Positions 33,489 through 40,644 of a DNA stretch of 64,000 bases are shown one piece after another. Both the position numbers and the translations under genes were made by a program. How positions within the stretch are numbered: position 1 is the stretch's first letter; every line of letters starts with the position of its first letter. The notes below the pieces were generated by a model. That model made no database searches and had not been told where the DNA came from. It saw only the letters and a program-made list of their open reading frames with translations. Location of the stretch: positions 1 through 64,000 of the forward strand of contig CAWAJB010000015.1 in assembly GCA_963782185.1 (NCBI GenBank), read 5' to 3'. The stretch comes from RYN-230 sp963782185 (lineage in GTDB: Bacteria; Actinomycetota; Actinomycetes; Streptosporangiales; Streptosporangiaceae).

Positions 33489-35393
33489 ATGCCGCAACCC
33501 TCCGGCCCGCCGGAACTCGACCTGGAGGTGACCGCGCTCAAGGAGCGCTTCGCCGGGCTCCGGCAGGCCGCCGCCATGCCCGGGGCGGACACCGGGGCGG
33601 TGCTGGAGGCGGCGTTCGCGGAGCTGCACGCGGCCGTCGACGTGCTGGGCGCGATGCGGGCCGGGCCCGACCCGGGCCGGGTTCAGGCCGGCGGCCCCGG
33701 CCCGGAGGCGCTGCTCGCGGAGCGCCGGCTGCTGCGCGCCGTGTTCCAGGACGCGCCGGTGCCGATGTTCCTGCTCAGCCCGGACGCCACCGTGCAGCGG
33801 GTCAACAGCCGGGCCAGTGAACTGCTCGGCTCCGGGTCCGGTTACGCAGCCGGCAAGCTCTTCACCGCGTTCGTGGACCTGCCCTCCCGGGCCGCGGTGC
33901 AGAGCCAGCTCGCCGCCGTCGCGCGGACCGGCCGACCCCGGCGGATCCAGTGCCGCCTGCTCCACCCGGAGGGACCGGCGGCCGCGGAGCTGACCGCTGG
34001 CCTGGCCCGGCTGCGCGGGGAGGCCGACCAGATCGTGGTGGTGGCCAGCGTGCCCAGCGGGGAAGCGGGCCCGGGCCAGGTGCCCGATCCGGTTCCGGCA
34101 CCCGGCTCGGACAGCCCGGCCCGCCTCATGGAGGCGATGATCCACCGCTACGACCTGGTCACGTCAGCGACCAGGCTGTTCCTGGAGAACGCCACCTACA
34201 GCGAGTCGGTGACCTTGCAGCGCTGTGCCCGGCTGCTGGCCAGCGAGCTCGCGGCGTGGGTCATCGTGGACGTGGACCGGCGGCAGCGGCTGCGCCGGCA
34301 GTTCGTCATGGGGCCCGAGAGCCAGCCCTCAGACCTGGCCATCGAGGTCGCCGCCGTGGACCCGGCGCCGGGCACGGCCCCGCACCAGGTGCACGAGTCG
34401 GGCAGCTCGCTGCTGATCGCGCACGCGGAGGACGCCGGCATCCTGGGCGCCGGGCCAGGGGGCGTGCCGGTCATGATGATGCTGGATGCGACGTCTGTGC
34501 TCTGCGTGCCGCTGTCCGACGGCGAGCACAACTACGGCACGCTGACCCTGGCCCGCAATGCGAGCGAGGGCCATTTCGAGATGGCCGATCTCGGAGTGGT
34601 CGAGGAGCTCGGGGAGCAGCTGGCCCTGGCCATCAGGGTGGACCGGATGTTCCGGCGGCATACCGAGATCGCTGACGCGCTGCAGTCCAGTCTCCTGCCG
34701 CGCGAGCTGCCGCAGATCCCCGGGGTGGAGATCGCCGCGGCCTACGTGGCGGCGACCGAGGGCCTCGAGGTGGGCGGCGACTTCTACGACATCTACCGGA
34801 CCCCTGGCGGGTGGGGGGTGGCGATCGGCGACGTCTGCGGTAAGGGCGAGGAGGCCGCGGCGGTCACCGCGGCGGCCCGGCATGCCATCCGTGTCCTCGC
34901 GCACTGGTCCGCGGATCCGGCCGAGGTCCTGGCGAAGGCGAACGAGGTGATGCTGGCCGAGGAGTTCGGCGATAGGTTCGTGACCGCGAAGAACGCTCAC
35001 CTGCGCTGGCAGGACGGGCGGCTGCACGTGGTGCTGGGCAGCGCCGGCCATCCCGGACCGGTGCTGGTGCGCCCGGATGGCCGGACCACGATCATGAGTC
35101 CTGGCGGGCTGCCGCTGGGGCTCTTCCCCACGGTGCAGGCCGGCCGGGAGGAGATCGACCTGGATCCGGGGGATGTGCTGTTCTTCTTCACCGACGGGGT
35201 GACCGAGGCGCGCAGTCCCGAGCTGACCTACTTCGAGGACCGGCTCACCGACGAGCTGGCCGGGCTGGCCGGGCAGCCGCCGCGCGACATCGTGGCCGGG
35301 CTGCAGTCGCTGGTGGTGGAGTTCTGCCGTAATGAGCTGCGTGACGACATGACCATGCTGGTGCTCCGGGTGGGCGAGCCGCCGGACCAGTGA
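33489..35393 (+). CDS. PAS-GAF-SpoIIE-type (PP2C) serine phosphatase
   Basis: 634 aa. A coiled N-terminus (about 1-60) is followed by a PAS domain (LRAVFQDAPVPMFLLSPDATVQRVN), a GAF domain and a C-terminal SpoIIE/RsbU phosphatase domain with metal motifs VGGDFYD, GDVCGKG, FFFTDGVTEA and DDMTML. Such proteins dephosphorylate anti-sigma-factor antagonists and so release SigB/SigF-type sigma factors; a sigma gene of that type lies 530 bp downstream on the other strand. The ATG is chosen as the first codon of the conserved-looking N-terminus. Confidence 0.9.
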   Translation: MPQPSGPPELDLEVTALKERFAGLRQAAAMPGADTGAVLEAAFAELHAAVDVLGAMRAGPDPGRVQAGGPGPEALLAERRLLRAVFQDAPVPMFLLSPDATVQRVNSRASELLGSGSGYAAGKLFTAFVDLPSRAAVQSQLAAVARTGRPRRIQCRLLHPEGPAAAELTAGLARLRGEADQIVVVASVPSGEAGPGQVPDPVPAPGSDSPARLMEAMIHRYDLVTSATRLFLENATYSESVTLQRCARLLASELAAWVIVDVDRRQRLRRQFVMGPESQPSDLAIEVAAVDPAPGTAPHQVHESGSSLLIAHAEDAGILGAGPGGVPVMMMLDATSVLCVPLSDGEHNYGTLTLARNASEGHFEMADLGVVEELGEQLALAIRVDRMFRRHTEIADALQSSLLPRELPQIPGVEIAAAYVAATEGLEVGGDFYDIYRTPGGWGVAIGDVCGKGEEAAAVTAAARHAIRVLAHWSADPAEVLAKANEVMLAEEFGDRFVTAKNAHLRWQDGRLHVVLGSAGHPGPVLVRPDGRTTIMSPGGLPLGLFPTVQAGREEIDLDPGDVLFFFTDGVTEARSPELTYFEDRLTDELAGLAGQPPRDIVAGLQSLVVEFCRNELRDDMTMLVLRVGEPPDQ

Positions 35394-35416
35394 AGCCACG
35401 CACTGGCCCGGCGGCT

Positions 35417-35437
35417 CGGTCCCTGGACGCGGGACCG
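35417..35437. terminator. Terminator between convergent genes
   Basis: CGGTCCC/GGGACCG, 7 bp, loop of 7, 24 bp after the phosphatase stop. Confidence 0.5.
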
Positions 35438-35470
35438 GGAGGGGGGTCCGGCGGATGCCGGCCCGGCCCG

Positions 35471-35926
35471 CTACTCCTCCAGGTACTCCTCGATCGTCTC
35501 TGAGGTGGAGTTCAGCGGGCTGGCCGGAGTCATCTGCGCCTCCGCCTCCGCCTTGCTGAGCTGCCGCCCGGGGAAAACCTCAGGATCCGGCTCCAGGGCA
35601 CCGGCCTGAACCTCCGCCGACTGCTCCGGCGTGAGCACGATCGTGCCAGCCGGCAGTGCGGTCGCGTTGGCCAGCCCGTTGCTGGCCAACGCGACACTGG
35701 AGGGCCCGTCACTGGTCAGCACCGTGCGGCGTGCGGCGGCGGGCCTGCGTACCACCCGCCGCTTCAGCCAGCCGTAACCGCGCCGCGGGACGAACATCCC
35801 GGCCAGCCCGACCAGCATCAGCACCCAGCCGGCGGCCTGCACATTCAGCCAGCCCGGGTGGCCGGTGACGGCGAAGGCGAGAATGGCGCCGATGGCGACC
35901 AGGGCCAGACCCGTGGCGGTCTTCAT
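35471..35926 (-). CDS. Small two-helix membrane protein (DUF6458-like)
   Basis: 151 aa. Two membrane segments occupy residues 1-50 (TGLALVAIGAILAFAVTG and AAGWVLMLVGLAGMFV), followed by a basic turn (PRRGYGWLKRRVVRR) and a disordered acidic tail ending EEYLEE. Layout fits the actinobacterial DUF6458 proteins. AAGGAGA lies before the ATG, which overlaps the sigma-factor stop by ATGA, so it is translated from the sigma-factor mRNA and may be stress-induced with it. Confidence 0.75.
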   Translation of the reverse strand: MKTATGLALVAIGAILAFAVTGHPGWLNVQAAGWVLMLVGLAGMFVPRRGYGWLKRRVVRRPAAARRTVLTSDGPSSVALASNGLANATALPAGTIVLTPEQSAEVQAGALEPDPEVFPGRQLSKAEAEAQMTPASPLNSTSETIEEYLEE

Positions 35927-36858
35927 GCCTGTCTCCTTGATTCGGTTAACGGTGCGCCGCTGGGGCGGGCAAGCGCGCTGTCGTCGCCGGTGTCCCGGCC
36001 GAGCAGGCATTCCCGCAGGTAGCGCAGGGCAGCCGCCTGGAGGCGGGACACGTGCATCTGGGAGATGCCGAGCCGCTCGCCGATCTCCGCCTGAGTCAGG
36101 TTCCCGTAGAACCGCATGAGCAGGATCCGCCGCTCACGCGGCGGCAGCTCGTTCCAGTGCGCGCTGACCGCGTCCATGTCGATGGCCCGCTCCAGACCGG
36201 GATCGTCCGCCCCGATCAGGTCCGCGAGCCTGGCCAGGCCGTCCGCCTGGGTGAGCGGAGCGTCCAGCGAGGACGTGTGGAAGAACATGTCGGCCTGGCG
36301 GGCCTCGTTCAGCTCCTCGTCGGTGACGCCGAGGTGCCGGGCCAGCTCCGCGTCGGCGGGGGCGTGCCCCAGTTGCTGCGCGAGGTCCCCGGTGGCCTTC
36401 CTCATCTCGAGCAGCAGTTCCTGGGCCGAGCGCTTGACCCGGACCTGCCACCTCTTGTCGCGGAAATGCCTCTTGATCTCGCCGCTGATACACGGCTGCG
36501 CATAGGCGGCGAGGGCCCCGCCGAACGCGGGATCGAAGTTGTTGATCGCCTTGAGCAGGCCGACGTAGCCGACCTGCATCAGTTCCTCGACCGATTCGGG
36601 GCTGTCCCGGTAGCGCAGCACGCACGAGCGGACCAGGGCCTCATAGCGGGTCACCAGGATCTCGCACGCCGCGCTGCGCACGGCACTCCCGATCGGTTCC
36701 GATTTCACGAGCTCGAGGAGCTCGGTGTCGCCGCGGCTGAGCAGGTCCGCACGCGACCACGGCGGCGGCAGGGCCAGATCTGCGCCTTCCCCGGACGGGC
36801 CAGGGAAGGGCTGAGCATCTGCGCCAGCCGGGCGACGGCGAAGGGCCGTCTTCGTCAT
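35923..36858 (-). CDS. SigB/SigF-type RNA polymerase sigma factor
   Basis: 311 aa sigma-70 with regions 2 (ESVEELMQVGYVGLLKAINNFDP, IKRHFRDKRWQVRVKRS), 3 (ATGDLAQQLGHAPADAELARHLGV) and 4 (LPPRERRILLMRFYGNLTQAEIGERLGISQMHVSRL), the stress and sporulation group. GGAGG lies before ATG 36858. A candidate promoter recognised by this same sigma class lies upstream (36908-36931), which suggests autoregulation. The SpoIIE phosphatase nearby may control it; no anti-sigma gene is adjacent. Confidence 0.9.
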   Translation of the reverse strand: MTKTALRRRPAGADAQPFPGPSGEGADLALPPPWSRADLLSRGDTELLELVKSEPIGSAVRSAACEILVTRYEALVRSCVLRYRDSPESVEELMQVGYVGLLKAINNFDPAFGGALAAYAQPCISGEIKRHFRDKRWQVRVKRSAQELLLEMRKATGDLAQQLGHAPADAELARHLGVTDEELNEARQADMFFHTSSLDAPLTQADGLARLADLIGADDPGLERAIDMDAVSAHWNELPPRERRILLMRFYGNLTQAEIGERLGISQMHVSRLQAAALRYLRECLLGRDTGDDSALARPSGAPLTESRRQA

Positions 36859-36907
36859 GATCACCTCCGGCGCCTGAGCTCCGGGGGGAAGCGCAGGCGC
36901 CCCATTC

Positions 36908-36931
36908 GTGCCCGCTGAGCAGAAGATAAAC
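36908..36931 (-). promoter_or_regulatory. Candidate SigB/SigF-type promoter
   Basis: On the minus strand, GTTT (36928-36931), 14 bases, then GGGCAC (36908-36913), close to the GTTT-N14-16-GGGTAY consensus of this sigma group. It lies about 50 bp upstream of the sigma-gene start. Confidence 0.4.
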
Positions 36932-37060
36932 ATGCCGTCGGCCACTGATTCCAAGCCGTGATCCATTCCTGTCCAGCCGGCGGAAAACTGCCCAGGTCAG
37001 CACGGTTCAGGGGCATCTCGCCGCCCGTAGCCGCCGCGGCATGTTCCGGGTGCCCGCGCT

Positions 37061-37108
37061 GTTGTACCGGTAGGGAAGCAGTCCGTTGTAGCGGTAAGGA
37101 AGCAGTCC
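37061..37108. repeat. Two-copy 24-bp tandem repeat upstream of ndh
   Basis: GTTGTACCGGTAGGGAAGCA plus GTCC, then GTTGTAGCGGTAAGGAAGCA plus GTCC: two substitutions in 24 bp. It lies 48 bp before the NDH-2 start in the 297-bp gap (36859-37155) that also holds the sigma-factor promoter. Confidence 0.75.
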
Positions 37109-37155
37109 GTGTGCCGAGTAGCGGGCAGCCCCCTCGGGGATTCGAGGTGACAGGA

Positions 37156-38511
37156 ATGTGGCGGCGCACGCACCGGCAGGCAGTTGGTGACGCTCCGCGG
37201 GTGATTGTGGTCGGGGCGGGGTTCGCGGGGATGGCCGCGGTGGAGCAGCTGGACCGGGCAGGAGCCCAGGTTCTGCTGATCGACCGCAACGTGTACAGCA
37301 CCTTCCAGCCGCTGCTCTACCAGGTGGCCACGGGCGGGCTGAACCCGGGCGACGTGTCCTATCCGGCCCGGGCGTTCACCCGCAAGCACGGCGCCCGGTT
37401 CCGGCTGGGCGAGGTCACCGGGGTGGACCCGGCGCACCGCCGGGTCACGCTCGCGGACGGCGGCCATTTCGACTACGACTACCTGATCCTCGCCACCGGG
37501 GTATCCGCGGCCTACTACGGGGTGAGCGGGGCCGCCGAGCACAGCCTCGGCCTGTACACCCGCCGCGGCGCGGTGGAGCTGCGTAACCACATCATGGCGC
37601 GGCTGGAACGGCTGGACATCGCCGGTCCCGGCAAGGTCGTGAACTTCACCGTGGTGGGTGGCGGCGCCACGGGTGTCGAGCTGGCTGGCGCCCTGGCCGA
37701 GTTGCGCAGTACCGCGCTGGATGCCGCGTTTCCCGAGGTGAACCTGGCGTCGGTGCGCATCCGCCTGGTCGAGCAGGCGGATGCCCTGTTGCTGCCCTTC
37801 GAGCCCCGGCTGCGCGAGTACGCGCGCCAGCAGCTGGAGGCCCGCGGCGTGGAAGTCCGGCTGAACACCGCCATCCAGCAGGTGCGCAGCGACCGGGTCA
37901 TCCTGGCCGACGGGGAGGACCTGCCCAGCGACGTCACCGTCTGGGCGGCCGGGGTATCCGCCCCCGCGGAAGTAGCGGGGTGGCAGCTGCCGCAGGGCCG
38001 CGGCGGGCGCATCCTGACCGCGCCCGACCTGCGGGTGCTTGGCCAGGACCGCATCTTCGCGCTGGGCGACATCGCGCTGATCGAGGACCAGCCCCTGCCG
38101 CAGCTGGCCCAGCCGGCGTTGCAGACCGGACGGCACGCGGCCCGGCAGATCCAGCGGCTCGCCGCAGGCCTGCCTGCCCTCCCGTTCGAGTACCACGACA
38201 AGGGCATCATGGCCACGATCGGGCGCCGGTCCGCGGTGGTGGAGCTGCCGCGCCGGATCAAGATGCGGGGCACGCTCGCCTGGCTGGCGTGGCTGGCCCT
38301 GCACCTGCTCACCCTGCTGGGCAACCGCAACCGCCTGTCGGCCATGCTCAACCTGACCTGGCGGTACCTGACCTGGGGCCACGGCGGCGGCGTGATCGTC
38401 GGCGACGATCCGGAGCCGTTCCTGGTCGAGGGCCCGCTGCCGGTGGGCAGTGATCGTGGTCACGGCGCCGGCCCTTACCCGGCCCAGCCCACCGGGGCCC
38501 GCTTACTATGA
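37156..38511 (+). CDS. ndh: Type II NADH dehydrogenase (NDH-2)
   Basis: 451 aa membrane-associated flavoenzyme that passes electrons from NADH to quinone without proton pumping. FAD motif VIVVGAGFAGMAAVEQL, NAD motif FTVVGGGATGVELAGAL and the second FAD-site motif IFALGDIA are present. The C-terminal part (ARLAWLALHLLTLLGNRNRL-type region) is the amphipathic membrane anchor. The ATG follows GAGGTGACAGGA. The long N-terminal frame extension upstream covers the 24-bp repeat and is not used. It would be a respiratory entry for NADH from propane catabolism. Confidence 0.9.
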   Translation: MWRRTHRQAVGDAPRVIVVGAGFAGMAAVEQLDRAGAQVLLIDRNVYSTFQPLLYQVATGGLNPGDVSYPARAFTRKHGARFRLGEVTGVDPAHRRVTLADGGHFDYDYLILATGVSAAYYGVSGAAEHSLGLYTRRGAVELRNHIMARLERLDIAGPGKVVNFTVVGGGATGVELAGALAELRSTALDAAFPEVNLASVRIRLVEQADALLLPFEPRLREYARQQLEARGVEVRLNTAIQQVRSDRVILADGEDLPSDVTVWAAGVSAPAEVAGWQLPQGRGGRILTAPDLRVLGQDRIFALGDIALIEDQPLPQLAQPALQTGRHAARQIQRLAAGLPALPFEYHDKGIMATIGRRSAVVELPRRIKMRGTLAWLAWLALHLLTLLGNRNRLSAMLNLTWRYLTWGHGGGVIVGDDPEPFLVEGPLPVGSDRGHGAGPYPAQPTGARLL

Positions 38512-38514
38512 AGC

Positions 38515-39096
38515 ATGTCCCCGGCAACTGAGCGATCAGTGGGTTACGAGGCGCAGACCCCGGCCGAGGAGGTTCGCTCAGCCCGGCTGATGCTGCGCCG
38601 GGTCCATGTGGACCATGCGCACGGCATCGCGCTGGCCGTGGGCGCCAGCCTCGATCATCTGAAGCCCTGGATGGCCTGGGCCACCCGGGAAGCCGCCGAG
38701 CCAAGGACCCAGCTCATCCGGGTGGCCGAGGCCGACGAGCTGTGGGAGACCGGCAGCGACTTCATCTACTCGATCATGCTGCAGCCCGAACAGACCGTTA
38801 TCGGGGAGATCGGCCTTCACCGGCGGGTGGGGGAGGGCGGGGTAGAGATCGGCTACTGGGTCGCCGCCCGGTACGCCGGCCGGGGCCGGGGCACGGAAGC
38901 GGCCCGGATGCTGACGGAGGTGGCTCTCGCGCTGCCCGGCGTGACCAGGGCGGAGATCCATTGTGACGAGGCTAACCAGGCGAGCGCGGCCATCCCGCGC
39001 AAGCTGGGATACCGCCTCGACCGGATCGACCCGCACCGGCCGGAGGCACCGGGGGAGCAGGGCCGCCGGATGGTCTGGGTGACGGAGGCACGGTGA
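38515..39096 (+). CDS. GNAT-family N-acetyltransferase (RimJ/RimL type)
   Basis: 193 aa. Acetyl-CoA-binding features are GEIGLHRRVGEGGVEIGYWV, the pyrophosphate loop RYAGRGRGTEA, and the terminal EANQASAAIPRKLGY motif of the RimJ/RimL group. It starts three bases after the ndh stop and overlaps the next gene by 4 bp, so ndh, this gene and the methyltransferase form one unit. Substrate unknown. Confidence 0.88.
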   Translation: MSPATERSVGYEAQTPAEEVRSARLMLRRVHVDHAHGIALAVGASLDHLKPWMAWATREAAEPRTQLIRVAEADELWETGSDFIYSIMLQPEQTVIGEIGLHRRVGEGGVEIGYWVAARYAGRGRGTEAARMLTEVALALPGVTRAEIHCDEANQASAAIPRKLGYRLDRIDPHRPEAPGEQGRRMVWVTEAR

Positions 39097-39806
39097 GTGC
39101 CGGGCGGGACGGGGCCGGGCGGGACGGGGCCGGGCGGGACGGGGCCGGGCGGGACTGGGTCGCCTGGCATGACGCGTACGACGACCCGCGGGCGCCGCTC
39201 GCCCAGCGGCTCGTCGCCGTCCAGGCCCGGATCGCCGGGGCGCTCGATGAGGCCCCGCCGGGGATGTTGCGCGCGGTCAGCATCTGCGCCGGCCAGGGAC
39301 GCGACCTGATCGGCGTGCTGCGCGAGCATCCGCGCGCCCGCGACGTGACCGCACGCCTGGTGGAGCTCGACCCGCATAACGCGGCGATCGCCCGCCAGTC
39401 CGCCGCGGATGCCGGGCTGACCCAGGTCGAGGTGGTGACCGGGGACGCGGCGCGGACCGACCTGTACGCGGGGCTGGTCCCGGCCGGGCTCGTGCTGGCC
39501 TGCGGCGTGTTCGGCAACATCACCGACGAGGACGTGGCCCGGACCATCCGTTATTGCGCCGGGCTGTGCGCCGTGGGCGGCACCGTCGTGTGGACCCGCG
39601 GGCGAGGTGACCCCGACCTGATCCCGCAGATCTGTGAGTGGTTCGCGGCGGAGGGCTTCGAGCTGCTGGGGGTGTCAGAGCCGGGGACGCGCTGGGGGGT
39701 GGGCGCGCACCGGTTCGCGGGGACAGCAAGGCCGCTGCCCGCGGGGGAGCGGATGTTCACGTTCGTCGGCCATGACCAGTTGAGGCGCAGTCGCAGCGGC
39801 GGTTAG
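39093..39806 (+). CDS. SAM-dependent methyltransferase with GRDGA repeats
   Basis: 237 aa. The N-terminus is made of the repeats GRDGA x3 and GRDWV, followed by AWHDAYDDPRAPLAQRLVAVQARI. A Rossmann-type core has LRAVSICAGQGRDLIGVL (motif I) and ARLVELDPHN (acidic strand). Substrate unknown; C-terminal GERMFTFVGH ends are common in this actinobacterial family. GTGA overlap with the GNAT gene sets the start at GTG 39093. Confidence 0.82.
   Translation: MSAGRDGAGRDGAGRDGAGRDWVAWHDAYDDPRAPLAQRLVAVQARIAGALDEAPPGMLRAVSICAGQGRDLIGVLREHPRARDVTARLVELDPHNAAIARQSAADAGLTQVEVVTGDAARTDLYAGLVPAGLVLACGVFGNITDEDVARTIRYCAGLCAVGGTVVWTRGRGDPDLIPQICEWFAAEGFELLGVSEPGTRWGVGAHRFAGTARPLPAGERMFTFVGHDQLRRSRSGG
39101..39160. 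repeat. 15-bp coding minisatellite
   Basis: Four units of CGGGCGGGACGGGGC, the first three identical, encode GRDGA repeats at the start of the methyltransferase. Confidence 0.9.
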
Positions 39807-39834
39807 CGTTCGGCGGGTCGGTGCGGCCGACAGG

Positions 39835-39975
39835 CTCGTGAGCGGCGGGCTGGTGCTTGGCGAGGCTCGCTGGTCTTGGCGGGCTCGCTGGTGCTTGGCG
39901 GGGCTCGTGCGCGGCGGGCTGGTGCTTGGCGGGGCTCGCTGGTGCTTGGCGGGGCTCGTGAGCGGCGGGCTAGTG
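39835..39975. repeat. Degenerate tandem repeat between genes
   Basis: Repeats of CTGGTGCTTGGCGGGGCTCG alternate with GCTCGTGAGCGGCGGGCT; the latter occurs at both ends, about 120 bp apart, as a direct repeat. The reading frame through it is a repeat artefact. Confidence 0.6.
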
Positions 39976-40383
39976 CGCGAAGATCGGGGCCGGATTACGC
40001 ACCACCGTGAGCCGGCACTGCCGGGCCTTGACGATGAGTTCGCTGGCGGGAGCCCGGACCGTGGCCGCGCAGCGGTGCGCGGCGGGGCCGCTGCTCCCGA
40101 GGAGCAGCGCGCAGGCCACCGCGGCGAGGGCGGCGGGAAAGAACAGGATCGCCTTCACCCGGGCGGACGGGCGGGGAATCCGCCGCCGGACCGGCTCCGT
40201 GCGCCGGGCGATCCAGCTCCGGAACCGGGCCAGCCTGGCCCGGACCTCTTCGATGCGGGGCATCTCCTCGTCCCAGGTGAGTCTCGTGAAGATGGAGAAC
40301 AGCGCGACTAGGCGGGGATCAGAGTCCCTCAGCATCCGGTCGATCCGGTTCAAGACCCGTTGCTGACTCGCCGGCAGGCTCAC
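39970..40383 (-). CDS. DUF3040-like membrane protein
   Basis: 137 aa. The N-terminal LPASQQRVLNRIDRMLRDSDP is the DUF3040 signature (LSEHEQRxLxxIExxLxxDDP). One hydrophobic segment (AILFFPAALAAVACALLLGS) and a basic middle follow. GTG 40383 has a GGGAGA Shine-Dalgarno seven bases upstream and starts right before LPASQQ; ATG 40419 is an alternative. Function unknown. Confidence 0.7.
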   Translation of the reverse strand: MSLPASQQRVLNRIDRMLRDSDPRLVALFSIFTRLTWDEEMPRIEEVRARLARFRSWIARRTEPVRRRIPRPSARVKAILFFPAALAAVACALLLGSSGPAAHRCAATVRAPASELIVKARQCRLTVVRNPAPIFAH

Positions 40384-40644
40384 GGCTGATCTCCCATCTG
40401 GTCGTCCCCCGGTCCGCATCCGCAGGCGGGTACGCAGTCCGGCTGACCCGCGGACAGGGGACGTGGCTTTGTGTTCAGGCTACCGTCCGCCCTTGGCGCT
40501 CCGCCGGGTACCTGCCTGGTTCGTAATCACAGCGTCAGATACTGGCTGCCCTCTGTATCCGGTGGTGCGAGAGTGGCCGTTGGGGCCGGGCCGCCTACGG
40601 TGCCGGGGTGGCGGGGTCGGTCGGGGTGGCGGGGTGGCGGTCGG

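Noticed and set aside
39838..40311. 157-residue plus-strand open frame rich in GGLVLGGARW repeats
   Set aside because: It is a translation of the intergenic tandem repeat running antisense into the DUF3040 gene.
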